NCBI RefSeq assembly: GCF_900104455.1
Contig: NZ_FNHB01000005.1
Coordinates: forward strand, 124,001-188,000
Origin: Dendrosporobacter quercicolus
GTDB taxonomy: Bacteria; Bacillota; Negativicutes; DSM-1736; Dendrosporobacteraceae
Length of the DNA: 64,000 nt
Direction of reading: 5' to 3'
Position 1 is the stretch's first letter, and each line of letters begins with the position of its first letter. Below, piece by piece: positions 32,024 through 40,871 of the stretch. The translations under genes were made by a program, and so were the position numbers. The notes below the pieces were generated by a model that searched no databases, was not told the DNA's origin, and saw nothing but the letters and a program-made list of their open reading frames with translations.

Positions 32024-33832
32024 ATGCGGTTTAAGTCATTGAATGAACTGCTGGAATACCGGGCCGTCCAGGGCCGGGAGAAAACTTTTATCTTATCGCC
32101 GGAGACCGGGGCTGCTCTTACTTACGGCAATTTTTATACTGCCGTCAGGGAGCTGGCCTACCGCATTCAGCTAAATATCCGGCCAGGGCAGCGTATTGCT
32201 TTAATTGCGGAAAACGGTTTGCACTGGGGTATCGTATTCTGCGGCATATTGCTGGCCGGCGGGGTGGCCGTGCCGCTTAATCCAAAGTTTAAACCGGCTG
32301 AAACCGAGGAATTGCTGCGGCAAGCACAGGCCAAGCTGATTTTTACGGATGCCAGGGGAGGAGAAGCCTTGCCGCCGCCATTTGCCGCAAACAGCCGGAC
32401 AGTATCCGTCGCCGGGGAAGCTATGAGTATTATTGACAGCGAATCTTTCGCGGAAAATGCGACTCAAGCGTCCCGATCGCAATGGGCAGATGAAGCGCTG
32501 GTGTTGTTTACCTCCGGATCGACCGGAGCGCCTAAAGGCGTAGTTTTAACCCATGGCAATCTGTTGGCTGAAGCCAAATTTATCACAGGCGGCCACCAAC
32601 TGACTGCTGCTGATGTCGTGTTATGTATTCTGCCGTTCTTTCATATTAACGGTTTGGTCATTACGCTGCTCAGCTCTCTTTATTCGGGCGGAACGGCGGT
32701 CATTCCGCGCAAATTCAGCGCCAGTCATTTCTGGCAATGGGTAAGCGCCAATAAAGTTACCTGGTTTAGTGCGGTTCCCGCAATTTTATCCATTTTGCTG
32801 TCCAGTGAGGCCGACCCGGCGATTGACCTTTCCCGCCTGCGGTTTGCCAGATCGGCATCTTCTTCGCTGCCGGTGGCAATTCTGACGGAATTTGAGCGAC
32901 GGTACGGCGTTCCGGTAATCGAGGCCTACGGGTTATCGGAAGCCGGAAGCCAGATCGCCACCAATCCACTGCCGCCCCGCAGGCGAAAGGCCGGTTCGGT
33001 GGGTTTGCCTGTGGGCAATGAAATTCAGGTGATCGACCAATCCGGGGAGCCGGCTCCTGTTCAGGCAACTGGTGAGGTAGTCGTTAAAGGGGCGAATATT
33101 ACTAAGGGCTATTTAAACAACCGGCAGGCCAACCGGGAAAGTTTTAAAAACGGCTGGTTCCACACCGGTGACCTGGGCTTTTTTGACGCCGATGGCTATT
33201 TGTTTTTGACCGGGCGGAAAAAAGAGCTGATCAACCGGGGCGGGGAGAAGATTTCGCCGCGGGAAGTGGACGAAGTCATATACCGGCTGAGTGAAATTGA
33301 AACGGCGGTAACCGTTGGGGTGGCGGATGCCGTTTTGGGCGAGGAAGTGGTTGCTTTTGTTCAGCTGCGTCCGGGAAAACAGCTGACGGCGGAAGGCATT
33401 GCCGCTCATTGCCGGTCTTGGCTGGCCGATTTTAAGATACCCAAGAAGATTTTTTTTATCGATGATTTCCCCAAAGGGCCTAACGGCAAAATCCAGCGTC
33501 GTAAGCTTGTTGAACTTTACGGCCTGCTCATTGCCGGCCGTCCTGGCACGAGTGACATTGAAAAGGAGCTGTCTGGCTATATGGCCCATGCGCCAAAAAC
33601 TGATCGAAAATATAACGTCCGGGTTTATGAGGAAGGCTGTAAGGAATGCGGCTACTGTATTGAGGTTTGCCCCCGTCAGGTCTTTACTGTGGCCCGGTAT
33701 TTTAATGACAAAGGCTACCGGCCGGTACGGGCGGAATTTGCGGACAGATGTATTGGCTGCCGGCGGTGCTTTTTCCTTTGTCCCGATTTTTCTATTGATG
33801 TAACGGACCGGAAAGAGGAGGAGGAGCTGTGA
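32024..33832 (+). CDS. AMP-forming acyl-CoA synthetase fused to a 2[4Fe-4S] ferredoxin domain
   Basis: From ATG 32024 (AAGGAG upstream) the protein has 602 residues. Residues 1 to about 510 are an ANL adenylate-forming ligase with P-loop FTSGSTGAPKG (about 162), EAYGLSEAG, the hinge GWFHTGDLGFFD and the catalytic lysine in GPNGKIQRRKL. Residues about 525-602 are a bacterial ferredoxin with two Cx2Cx2Cx3CP-type clusters (CKECGYCIEVCP and CIGCRRCFFLCP). The ferredoxin matches the delta subunit of 2-oxoacid oxidoreductases, whose other three subunits follow immediately, so the fusion probably tethers an acyl-CoA-forming or acyl-CoA-using step to that complex. The acyl substrate is unknown. Confidence 0.88.
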   Translation: MRFKSLNELLEYRAVQGREKTFILSPETGAALTYGNFYTAVRELAYRIQLNIRPGQRIALIAENGLHWGIVFCGILLAGGVAVPLNPKFKPAETEELLRQAQAKLIFTDARGGEALPPPFAANSRTVSVAGEAMSIIDSESFAENATQASRSQWADEALVLFTSGSTGAPKGVVLTHGNLLAEAKFITGGHQLTAADVVLCILPFFHINGLVITLLSSLYSGGTAVIPRKFSASHFWQWVSANKVTWFSAVPAILSILLSSEADPAIDLSRLRFARSASSSLPVAILTEFERRYGVPVIEAYGLSEAGSQIATNPLPPRRRKAGSVGLPVGNEIQVIDQSGEPAPVQATGEVVVKGANITKGYLNNRQANRESFKNGWFHTGDLGFFDADGYLFLTGRKKELINRGGEKISPREVDEVIYRLSEIETAVTVGVADAVLGEEVVAFVQLRPGKQLTAEGIAAHCRSWLADFKIPKKIFFIDDFPKGPNGKIQRRKLVELYGLLIAGRPGTSDIEKELSGYMAHAPKTDRKYNVRVYEEGCKECGYCIEVCPRQVFTVARYFNDKGYRPVRAEFADRCIGCRRCFFLCPDFSIDVTDRKEEEEL

Positions 33833-35001
33833 AAAGGGTTTTTGATACAGGCAATGCAGCAATTACTGAAGCTGCGATCATTGCCGGCTGTACACTGTTT
33901 GCCGGTTATCCGATTACGCCGGCGACCGAAATTGCGGAAAATATGTCGCGGCGTCTGCCGCAGATCGGCGGCTTTTACGTTCAGGCCGAAGATGAACTGG
34001 CGGCGCTTCATATTTGTATCGGCGGAGCGCTCGGCGGCTTGAAAGCCATGACCTCAACTTCAGGTCCCGGCTATGTTTTGTATGCTGATCCTTATGGCTG
34101 GGCTTTAGGCAGCGAGATACCGGTGGTCGTCGTTAACGCCCAGCGGGTAGGCCCGGTAAGCGGTATTACCGGTGCGCCGGGGCAGGGGGAATTCTATCTG
34201 AGCCGCTATCCAACCCATGGCGGCAATTTTGAGAGTATTGTTTTGGCGCCAAGCAGTGTGCAGGAGGCTTTCCAGCTTACGGTTGAGGCTTTTTACCTTG
34301 CCGAAAGATTTCGTATGCCCATCACTGTTTTGGCTGATCAAATTGTGACAGACGGCTGGGAGACATTACTGATACCGGAAACCGCGGCGGAAATGAAAGA
34401 AATGGGGCTGCGGCTTGCCGACCGGCGGATCAATTACGGGCCGGAATTTTACCCGGCAACTGATGCGATTGATATACCTCCGGTCGTGCTGGGGCATAAC
34501 ACCGGCGCCGCCTGCTCTGACTGGACGCCGACGGCGGAAGGTTTTGATACGGAAGAGGTGCAATGGCAGCATAAGCATGCCTACCGCCTGATCTACAAGG
34601 TGCGGAATAACCGAACGCTCATTCACCAATATGAGCAGGTCGGTTTTGAAGATGATCCTGAGGTGATTTTCGTGTCTTACGGCAGTCCGTCCCGGGTGGT
34701 GAAGAGTGCGGTCCGGGCGGCGCGGGAGCAAGGGCTTAGGGTGGGCGCCATCAGGCTGATCTCAATCTGGCCTTTTCCGGATGAAGTCTTCGACAGAACG
34801 GCTAAGTATCTTTCGGTGGAATTAAATTATGATGGTCAGCTGGTAAGAGAAGTTCAACGCGCTGTCCCTAAGGACAGCGAAGTGCATTTCCTCGGCCGCT
34901 GCGGCGAGCTGCCTCAAGTGGCGGAGCTGGTCGAGGCCGCCCGTGCCTTAATTGCCGGGCGGGCGCTGACGGCCGTCAAATGGACGCGGGAGGCCTGGTA
35001 G
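33829..35001 (+). CDS. 2-oxoacid:ferredoxin oxidoreductase alpha subunit (KorA/VorB-like)
   Basis: GTG start overlapping the previous stop by 4 bp, with GAGGAGG upstream. The 390 residues carry the pyrimidine-binding half of the TPP site (GYPITPATEIAENM, about 27-40) and the Glu of AEDELAALHICIGGALGG. They include the GPGYVLY and GAPGQGEFYLSRYPTHGG segments, and the transketolase C-terminal domain (VIFVSYGSPSRV). With beta, gamma and the fused ferredoxin it oxidatively decarboxylates a 2-oxoacid to acyl-CoA, reducing ferredoxin, or runs in reverse. Substrate class is not determinable. Confidence 0.9.
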   Translation: MKRVFDTGNAAITEAAIIAGCTLFAGYPITPATEIAENMSRRLPQIGGFYVQAEDELAALHICIGGALGGLKAMTSTSGPGYVLYADPYGWALGSEIPVVVVNAQRVGPVSGITGAPGQGEFYLSRYPTHGGNFESIVLAPSSVQEAFQLTVEAFYLAERFRMPITVLADQIVTDGWETLLIPETAAEMKEMGLRLADRRINYGPEFYPATDAIDIPPVVLGHNTGAACSDWTPTAEGFDTEEVQWQHKHAYRLIYKVRNNRTLIHQYEQVGFEDDPEVIFVSYGSPSRVVKSAVRAAREQGLRVGAIRLISIWPFPDEVFDRTAKYLSVELNYDGQLVREVQRAVPKDSEVHFLGRCGELPQVAELVEAARALIAGRALTAVKWTREAW

Positions 35002-35002
35002 G

Positions 35003-35842
35003 ATGGACTATTTAGCTGAAAAATTTCTTAAAGCCAGGAAAACACCAAGCACAGCCTGCAGCGGCTGCGGCTTAGGGCAGGTGCATAAGAAGATATTGCT
35101 GGCAATTGACCAGCTGGGACTGGGCAGTGCTGATATCGTATGGGGCACAGGGATTGGCTGCGCCGGCAGACAGACATTTAATACCTGGAAAGGCGATAAT
35201 TTCGCCGGTACGCATGGGCGGGTCTATGCGCTCGCCACCGGCTTGCGGCTGGCCCTTAAGCCGGAGCAGAAGATTGTTTTAACCGCCGGGGATGGCGATG
35301 CCTTTGGCATTGGCTTGCTTCATTTGCTGCATTGTGTACGCCGGAATGTTGATATGACGGTTATTGTCGCCGACAATTTCGGTTATCAGTCAACCGGCGG
35401 CCAGTACGGTTATACCACGCCGGCCGGCTCGGTTACCGACAGCAGTCCTTATGGGATGCAGGACCCCAATTGGGTTCAGGACGGGCGCGATATTCTCGAA
35501 ATTCTCAAAGCCGCGGGAGCCGGTTTTCTGGCCCGCCATACCAGCATAGAGGGTCAAAATGCCGTGGAAAGCATCAAGCAGGCCATTGATTTTAAGGGAT
35601 TCTCCCTGGTGCATATCGTGTATCCCTGTATTACCAATTTTTTCGGCAAGGCGATGGGCTCACGCCAACCGGCGATTGCGTACCGCTGGCTGAAAGAGCG
35701 GACCAATCCGGGGGCGGATCAGCCGGTTGGAGGTATGACGTTCCGGACGGGCGTGTATTACCGGACAACAGCAGAGCGCCGGGAGTTCTCCGAGTACATG
35801 CGTGAATTTACCCGGCAAGTGCAAACAGGAGGGCCAACATGA
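35003..35842 (+). CDS. 2-oxoacid:ferredoxin oxidoreductase beta subunit
   Basis: The 279-residue protein binds the TPP diphosphate and a [4Fe-4S] cluster: TACSGCGLGQ near residue 18 and GIGCAGRQ near 50 supply cluster cysteines, and GDGDAFGIGLLHLLHC (about 96-111) with DNFGYQSTGGQYGYTTPAG is the TPP/Mg motif. The usual MTGGQ is replaced by STGGQ. The gene starts 1 bp after the alpha stop, and its 3' end overlaps the gamma gene by 4 bp. Confidence 0.92.
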   Translation: MDYLAEKFLKARKTPSTACSGCGLGQVHKKILLAIDQLGLGSADIVWGTGIGCAGRQTFNTWKGDNFAGTHGRVYALATGLRLALKPEQKIVLTAGDGDAFGIGLLHLLHCVRRNVDMTVIVADNFGYQSTGGQYGYTTPAGSVTDSSPYGMQDPNWVQDGRDILEILKAAGAGFLARHTSIEGQNAVESIKQAIDFKGFSLVHIVYPCITNFFGKAMGSRQPAIAYRWLKERTNPGADQPVGGMTFRTGVYYRTTAERREFSEYMREFTRQVQTGGPT

Positions 35843-36405
35843 AGCGTACCGAAATTCTGATTAGCGGCTTCGGCGGTCAGGGGGTTGTCCGGCTGGGCCA
35901 AATTTTCAGTACGGCGGCAGTTTACCAGGGATTGTATACCACCATGCTGGTCAGTCACGGCACGGAAACCAGAGGTGGTTATGTGCGCAGCCAGATCGTC
36001 ATTGCCGGTCAGCCGGTCGACAGTCCGGTAGTAGAATGTCCCGATTATTTTTGCGCTATGTCCCGGTCGGCTTACCAGAAGTTCGGCAGTCTGGCAAAGA
36101 CGGGCGTCATTATTTTTGATCCCGGCTATGTTGAACCTGACTTAAGCAGCGAAGCCAGGCATGTCCCACTGTCAGCCAGAGATATTGCCGTTGAGGAGCT
36201 GGGCCGCGATATTTTTGCCAATATCGTCTTTCTGGGTGTGCTGGGCCGGTTTTTAAAGGCGGCAATCAGTAAGGACTGTTTTTATCAGGCGCTGGCCGAA
36301 CGGGTACCCAGGTTTCAGGAGGAGAATAAAAAGGCGTTTGCATTAGGCTACGCCAACCTTGAAGGGCGGCAGGCGGCGGAGTTTTTTCCATCCGGCCTGC
36401 GCTGA
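35839..36405 (+). CDS. 2-oxoacid:ferredoxin oxidoreductase gamma subunit
   Basis: The 188-residue protein has the gamma (domain III) signature ISGFGGQGVVRLGQIFSTAAV at the N-terminus and HGTETRGGYVRSQIV near residue 40, which binds CoA. It completes the alpha-beta-gamma set; the delta ferredoxin is the C-terminal domain of the upstream synthetase. It overlaps the beta gene by 4 bp and is followed 33 bp later by the glycyl-radical enzyme. Confidence 0.9.
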   Translation: MKRTEILISGFGGQGVVRLGQIFSTAAVYQGLYTTMLVSHGTETRGGYVRSQIVIAGQPVDSPVVECPDYFCAMSRSAYQKFGSLAKTGVIIFDPGYVEPDLSSEARHVPLSARDIAVEELGRDIFANIVFLGVLGRFLKAAISKDCFYQALAERVPRFQEENKKAFALGYANLEGRQAAEFFPSGLR

Positions 36406-36438
36406 GGAAGAAAAACTCAACCAAGCGAGGTGCATGAA

Positions 36439-38916
36439 ATGAGTACTGTTGCATTGACGCCGCAGGAACAGCGCATCCGGCAGGAAATCCAGGGCCGGCC
36501 CCAATCGCATAAGCGGTCCAGAACCAGCAATATTTTCAACGGGTTTAATCATACCAGGCCCAGAATTGATGTGGAAAGGGCCCGTTTTTTTACCGAGTCC
36601 TTCCGGCAGACCGAAGGCGAATTGCTTATTTTACGGTGGGCGAAAGCCCTGCGGCATATTGCCGAACATATTACAGTGCATATTGACCCGCATCAGCTGC
36701 TGGCCGGGCGGGCGGGGGCGCCGGGCCGGTACGGCATTGTCTATCCCGAGCTGGATGGCGATTTTCTGGATGCCGCAATTCAGCACTTGCCGGAACGGGC
36801 GGCATCGCCGTTCACCATCTCCGCTGCAGACGCCGAGCTGATCCGGCGGGAAATTTCTCCCTACTGGCGGGGCAAAACTTTTCATGAAGCGCTTGCCAAG
36901 GCTTTGCCGGGGGAAACGGCAAAATTAACGTACCAGCCTGACGATATTTTACAGTCAAGGTTTATTGTCAATGAAACAGCCTCTTTCCGGTCTTCGATCC
37001 AATGGGTTCATGACTATGAGAAAGTACTGAAAAAAGGGTTTAAGGGGATAAAGGACGACGCTTTACGGCGATTGGCGGCATTAGACCCGTTTAGTCCGGT
37101 CGACAATGTGGAGAAAGCGCCATATCTTCAGGCGATTATCCTTATTTGCGAGGCGGTTGTCCTCTGGGCGGGCAGGCATGCCGTTTTGGCCCTGGAATTA
37201 GCCGGTCGGGAACCAGACCCGCAGCGCAAACGTGAATTGCAAAAAATTGCTGAAATTTGTCAATGGGTTCCGGAGAATCCGGCGCGCAATTTTCATGAAG
37301 CCATGCAGGCGCAATGGTTTACGCAAATGTTTTCCCGCCTTGAGCAAAAAACGGGCACCATCATTTCCAACGGGAGAATGGATCAGTATCTCTATCCCTA
37401 CTATCAGCAGGACATCGCCGCAGGGCGGCTGGACAATGAAGCTGCTCTGCAGCTGCTTGAATGCATGTGGCTGGGCATGGCCCAGTTTATTGATTTATAT
37501 ATTTCGCCGGCCGGCGGGGCGTTTAATGAAGGCTATGCCCACTGGGAAGCGGTTACAATTGGCGGGCAAACGGCTGACGGCCGTGACGCCGTCAATCCGC
37601 TTACTTATCTTTTCCTGCAATCCAAGCGGGAGTTCCCCCTGCATTATCCCGATCTGGCGGCCCGCATTCACAGCAGGTCGCCGGCGCGGTATCTGTATGA
37701 GGTGGCCGAAACAATCAAGGAGGGAACCGGCTTTCCGAAGCTGATTAATGACGAGGAAGTAGTGCCTTTGCTGCTGGCTAAGGGCGCAGTGTTCAGTGAA
37801 GCTTTTGATTACGCCGTTTCCGGCTGTGCGGAATGCCGCATGCCCAATCGCGATACCTATACCAGCCCCTGCGCCTATATCAATTTCCCGGCGGCGCTTG
37901 AAATGACTATTTATAACGGCAGAATGCAGTTTTACGGCGGCGAGGTCATTGGCCTGGAAACCGGAGATCCCCGGACGTTCAAGACCTGGGAGCAATTTTG
38001 GCAGGCATATGTAACGCAGCATCTGAATTTTTTAAAGCACGCCTTTATTCAGCAGCGGATCATAATTGATTTACGGGCCAGGCATTTTGCCTGGCCGCTC
38101 GGATCGGCGCTGCATGACCTTTGCATGCGGGAATGCCGGGACATTCATTCACCGGTCATTGCCGGGGGCATTGATCTGGGCTATTTTGAATTCATGGGCT
38201 ATGCCACTGTGGTGGATTCGCTGGCCGCCGTTAAAAAGCTGGTATATCAAGACCGAATGATCACAATGGACGAATTGATTGAAGCGCTGGAAGGCAATTT
38301 TAACGGCCGGGATATCATTCGCCACCGGCTCGCCAATGCTCCTAAATACGGCAATAATGACCAATATGCCGACAGCATTGCCAAAAAACTGGATCGGTTG
38401 TGTCTGGAATTTACCCAAAAGTATGCCAAGGAATTGGGCGTACACCTGGATCTGCGTTACGTTCCGTTTACTTCTCATGTTCCTTTCGGCAAGGTGGTAA
38501 GCGCAACGCCTAATGGACGGAAGGCCTATACACCGCTTTCCGACGGTTCTTCCGCTTCCCAGGGAGACGACAGCAACGGGCCAACTGCCGTACTATTGTC
38601 AAATTATGCCTCCAAGAACCTGAATTATCGCGAACGGGCGGCCCGACTGCTAAATATAAAATTAAGTCCGTCCTGCGTGGCCGGTGAGGAGGGAACAGAT
38701 AAGCTTGTCGCTTTCATCCGGACCTGGTGCGACCTGCGCTTGTGGCATTTGCAGTTTAACGTAATTAATCGTGAAACTCTGGTGGCGGCGCGAAATAATC
38801 CGGAGCAATACCGTAACCTTATTGTCCGGATTGCCGGTTATAGCGCTTATTTTACTGATTTATCGGCAGATTTGCAGGATGATCTGATCGCGCGGATGGA
38901 GCATAGCGTTGTTTAG
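36439..38916 (+). CDS. islA: Glycyl-radical enzyme, probable isethionate sulfite-lyase
   Basis: From ATG 36439 (GAGG upstream) the enzyme has 825 residues. The thiyl cysteine lies in SGCAECRMP (C463, with general-base E465), and the radical glycine in RIAGYSAYF near residue 800. R184, Q188, W369, R673 and F677 occupy positions that, with a constant offset of five, equal the Bilophila IslA residues I recall as R189, Q193, W374, C468, E470, R678 and F682, which bind the sulfonate. The enzyme should cleave the C-S bond of isethionate to acetaldehyde and sulfite, anaerobically in the cytoplasm. The upstream sulfonate transporter agrees. Alternative: a related sulfonate lyase such as one acting on dihydroxypropanesulfonate. 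Confidence 0.85.
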   Translation: MSTVALTPQEQRIRQEIQGRPQSHKRSRTSNIFNGFNHTRPRIDVERARFFTESFRQTEGELLILRWAKALRHIAEHITVHIDPHQLLAGRAGAPGRYGIVYPELDGDFLDAAIQHLPERAASPFTISAADAELIRREISPYWRGKTFHEALAKALPGETAKLTYQPDDILQSRFIVNETASFRSSIQWVHDYEKVLKKGFKGIKDDALRRLAALDPFSPVDNVEKAPYLQAIILICEAVVLWAGRHAVLALELAGREPDPQRKRELQKIAEICQWVPENPARNFHEAMQAQWFTQMFSRLEQKTGTIISNGRMDQYLYPYYQQDIAAGRLDNEAALQLLECMWLGMAQFIDLYISPAGGAFNEGYAHWEAVTIGGQTADGRDAVNPLTYLFLQSKREFPLHYPDLAARIHSRSPARYLYEVAETIKEGTGFPKLINDEEVVPLLLAKGAVFSEAFDYAVSGCAECRMPNRDTYTSPCAYINFPAALEMTIYNGRMQFYGGEVIGLETGDPRTFKTWEQFWQAYVTQHLNFLKHAFIQQRIIIDLRARHFAWPLGSALHDLCMRECRDIHSPVIAGGIDLGYFEFMGYATVVDSLAAVKKLVYQDRMITMDELIEALEGNFNGRDIIRHRLANAPKYGNNDQYADSIAKKLDRLCLEFTQKYAKELGVHLDLRYVPFTSHVPFGKVVSATPNGRKAYTPLSDGSSASQGDDSNGPTAVLLSNYASKNLNYRERAARLLNIKLSPSCVAGEEGTDKLVAFIRTWCDLRLWHLQFNVINRETLVAARNNPEQYRNLIVRIAGYSAYFTDLSADLQDDLIARMEHSVV

Positions 38917-38961
38917 TGCTACCGGCGCCCGCCCGGTCAGCTGCAGTTTAGGAGAAATAGG

Positions 38962-39873
38962 ATGAAAACAGACAATGCGGACAGCAAGGGCTGTATATTT
39001 AACATTCAGCGCTACTCGCTGCATGACGGACCGGGGATTCGCACCGTGGTGTTCCTGAAGGGATGTCCGCTGCGCTGCCGGTGGTGCAGCAATCCGGAGT
39101 CGCAGCAGACTGAACCGGAACTGGCTTATCACCGCAGCAAATGCATTGGGGCCGGGCAGTGCAATTTGTGTAAGCATGCCTGCAGGTATGGAGCCATACG
39201 GCCAGCGGCGTTTGGTAAGGTGAACGTCAGCCGGACCAAATGCCGGCAATGTTTTGCCTGCGCCGGTGTTTGTCCGGCGGCGGCTTTGTCTGCATTTGGC
39301 CGGAAACTGCAGGTCAGCGAATTGATGAATCTGGTAGAAGCAGACAGCGCCTTTTACCTCCGTTCCGGCGGCGGGCTTACCCTTAGCGGCGGTGAACCGC
39401 TGCTGCAGGCGGATTTTGTTTTGGCAATGATCCGGGAAGCCGGCTGCAGGAGAATTCCGGTTACCATAGAAACCTGCGGGTTTTATGACTGGGCTACGCT
39501 GCAGAAAGCCGCGGCGCAGCTAAAAAGCATCATTTATGATATTAAGTGTCTTAATTCCGAGCGGCATTTAGCCCATACCGGCGTTGATAACAAGCTGATT
39601 CTGGCGAACTTTATCCGGCTGCGCGACACATTTCCCCGGTTAGAGATTTTGGCGCGAACGCCGGTTATCCCCGGATTTAATGATTCAGTGGAGGAAATCC
39701 GGGCCATTCGTGATTTTGTTCAGGCCGCCAATGTCCGCTATGAATTGTTGCCTTATCACCGGCTGGGGCGGCAAAAATATGAGCTGCTGGGGCGTACGTA
39801 TTGCATGGGAGACAAGGCGCTGGATGAGGAACGGTTTAAACATCTGCAAACCCTGCTGGCTGAGCGGGACTGA
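38962..39873 (+). CDS. islB: Glycyl-radical enzyme activating enzyme
   Basis: The 303-residue radical-SAM protein has the cluster motif CPLRCRWC (Cx3Cx2C), preceded by the activase signature HDGPGIRTVVFLKG. It carries an inserted ferredoxin-like module with further cysteines (CIGAGQCNLCKHAC and CRQCFACAGVCP), as in activases of CutC, PhpD and IslA type, and LTLSGGEPLLQ for SAM binding. It installs the glycyl radical on the enzyme encoded 45 bp upstream. AGGAG precedes the ATG. It is the last gene of the island. Confidence 0.92.
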   Translation: MKTDNADSKGCIFNIQRYSLHDGPGIRTVVFLKGCPLRCRWCSNPESQQTEPELAYHRSKCIGAGQCNLCKHACRYGAIRPAAFGKVNVSRTKCRQCFACAGVCPAAALSAFGRKLQVSELMNLVEADSAFYLRSGGGLTLSGGEPLLQADFVLAMIREAGCRRIPVTIETCGFYDWATLQKAAAQLKSIIYDIKCLNSERHLAHTGVDNKLILANFIRLRDTFPRLEILARTPVIPGFNDSVEEIRAIRDFVQAANVRYELLPYHRLGRQKYELLGRTYCMGDKALDEERFKHLQTLLAERD

Positions 39874-39901
39874 AAGCGTAAGTGCAATCGACAAACTGTT
39901 C

Positions 39902-39987
39902 TTGCATCGCCGGGCCTGCTAAGATATAATGAATATGAGAGAAGAGCAATGAAGCTCCGCAGCCTAGCCGGCTGGCGGAGCTTTTTA
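39902..39987 (+). promoter_or_regulatory. Promoter followed at once by a terminator hairpin
   Basis: TTGCAT (39902-39907) and a perfect TATAAT (39925-39930), 17-bp spacer, would start a transcript near 39937. A hairpin (39952-39960 with 39975-39983, inner AGCC/GGCT) plus T5 follows about 15 bases later. The hairpin could terminate the island or attenuate the GGCT-like gene at 40092. Confidence 0.6.
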
Positions 39988-40042
39988 CGTTTTTGATCTT
40001 TGGGTTTTAGTGCTAAAGCAGGACCGGCTGGAGGCTGCAAAA

Positions 40043-40066
40043 TCCCACTCAGCCGGCTGAGTGGGA
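40043..40066. promoter_or_regulatory. 24-bp perfect palindrome before the GGCT-like gene
   Basis: TCCCACTCAGCC and its exact complement GGCTGAGTGGGA meet without a spacer, 26 bp before the start codon. It could be a dimeric repressor operator or an mRNA hairpin near the ribosome site; no T-run follows. Confidence 0.55.
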
Positions 40067-40091
40067 AAATGGCGAAGGGAGTGATGATATC

Positions 40092-40646
40092 ATGACTGCT
40101 GTTAAATCCTGGCTTTATTTTGCTTACGGCTTTAATATCAATTTAACCCGGATGCGCCAAAAGTGTCCTAAGGCAAAGGTGGCGGGGATCGGGCGGGTAG
40201 ACGGCTACCGGCTGGCGTTCTACGAGCATTCGGTAGTATGGGACAGCGCTATGGAAACTATCGTTCCCGATCCGGAGTCAGCGGTATGGGGCGTGGTGTA
40301 TGAGCTGAATGAATTTGAGTGGGAAGACCTGGATGGTTATGAAGATGCCAGGATGGACGGCACCGGCGCTTATTTTCACTATCCGGTGGAAGTGGCTGTT
40401 GACGGGCAGGCAGTTCGCAAAGCCAATGTATATCTAAAGGCCCGCTGGGGAGAGGACGGCCTGCCCAGCGACGAATATCTGGCGGTGATCATCAATGGCG
40501 CCAGGGAACAGGGCTTGCCGGAAGATTATATCCGGCGGCTGGAACAACAAGCGTCCAGACCGGCGGCCTATCCTGTGCCTAAGCGTCCGGGCGGCGGCGG
40601 TAAATATCTGTTTAGCGGCGACTGCAGCGGCTGTGATGCCGGATAA
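40092..40646 (+). CDS. Gamma-glutamylcyclotransferase-like (AIG2/GGCT fold) protein
   Basis: The 184-residue protein starts with WLYFAYGFNIN, the phosphate/gamma-glutamyl binding loop YxxYGSN of the GGCT fold with Ser replaced by Phe. It has VWGVVYELNEFEWEDLDGYED, where the catalytic glutamate of the fold is expected. GGCT enzymes release 5-oxoproline from gamma-glutamyl amino acids, but bacterial relatives vary. The loop substitution and a glycine-rich C-terminal tail with CSGC make the activity uncertain. Monocistronic. Confidence 0.8.
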   Translation: MTAVKSWLYFAYGFNINLTRMRQKCPKAKVAGIGRVDGYRLAFYEHSVVWDSAMETIVPDPESAVWGVVYELNEFEWEDLDGYEDARMDGTGAYFHYPVEVAVDGQAVRKANVYLKARWGEDGLPSDEYLAVIINGAREQGLPEDYIRRLEQQASRPAAYPVPKRPGGGGKYLFSGDCSGCDAG

Positions 40647-40654
40647 CCGTTTTG

Positions 40655-40689
40655 AGCCCCTTACTGCCGGCCGGCAGTAAGGGGCTTTT
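40655..40689 (+). terminator. Terminator after the GGCT-like gene
   Basis: A perfect 16-bp palindromic stem (40655-40670 with 40671-40686) is followed by T3, 9 bases after the stop codon. Confidence 0.85.
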
Positions 40690-40714
40690 GGCTGACTATT
40701 TAAAAATTATCCTC

Positions 40715-40820
40715 TTGACACGGATTATTGCTTGAGGTATCCTTATAATAAATACATATTACGCCGATCAGATAACTGAAGGCCAGGATTTCTTCACTGA
40801 AATTTAAGGTCTTTTTATTT
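40715..40820 (+). promoter_or_regulatory. Promoter and attenuator-like leader element, copy C
   Basis: TTGACA (40715-40720) is followed by TATCCT (40738) or a perfect TATAAT (40744). The 24-nt box at 40760-40783 is identical to copy A at 29104 except for one T-to-C change. It runs into an imperfect hairpin, GGCCAGGATTTC with GAAATTTAAGGTC, and a long T-rich tail (40811-40823). It precedes the amino-acid ABC permease by about 50 bases. Confidence 0.6.
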
Positions 40821-40871
40821 TTTCAAGCTGTTGCTTGCGCGTTGGTTAATGTGATGCAAGGTGGTTTGTTA

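Noticed and set aside
33113-33862. 249-codon minus-strand ORF
   Set aside because: It is antisense to the synthetase-ferredoxin gene, has no recognisable domain and reflects GC-rich codon structure of the opposite strand.
37495-38022. 175-codon minus-strand ORF within the lyase gene
   Set aside because: Antisense to a highly conserved glycyl-radical enzyme, with no ribosome site or domain.
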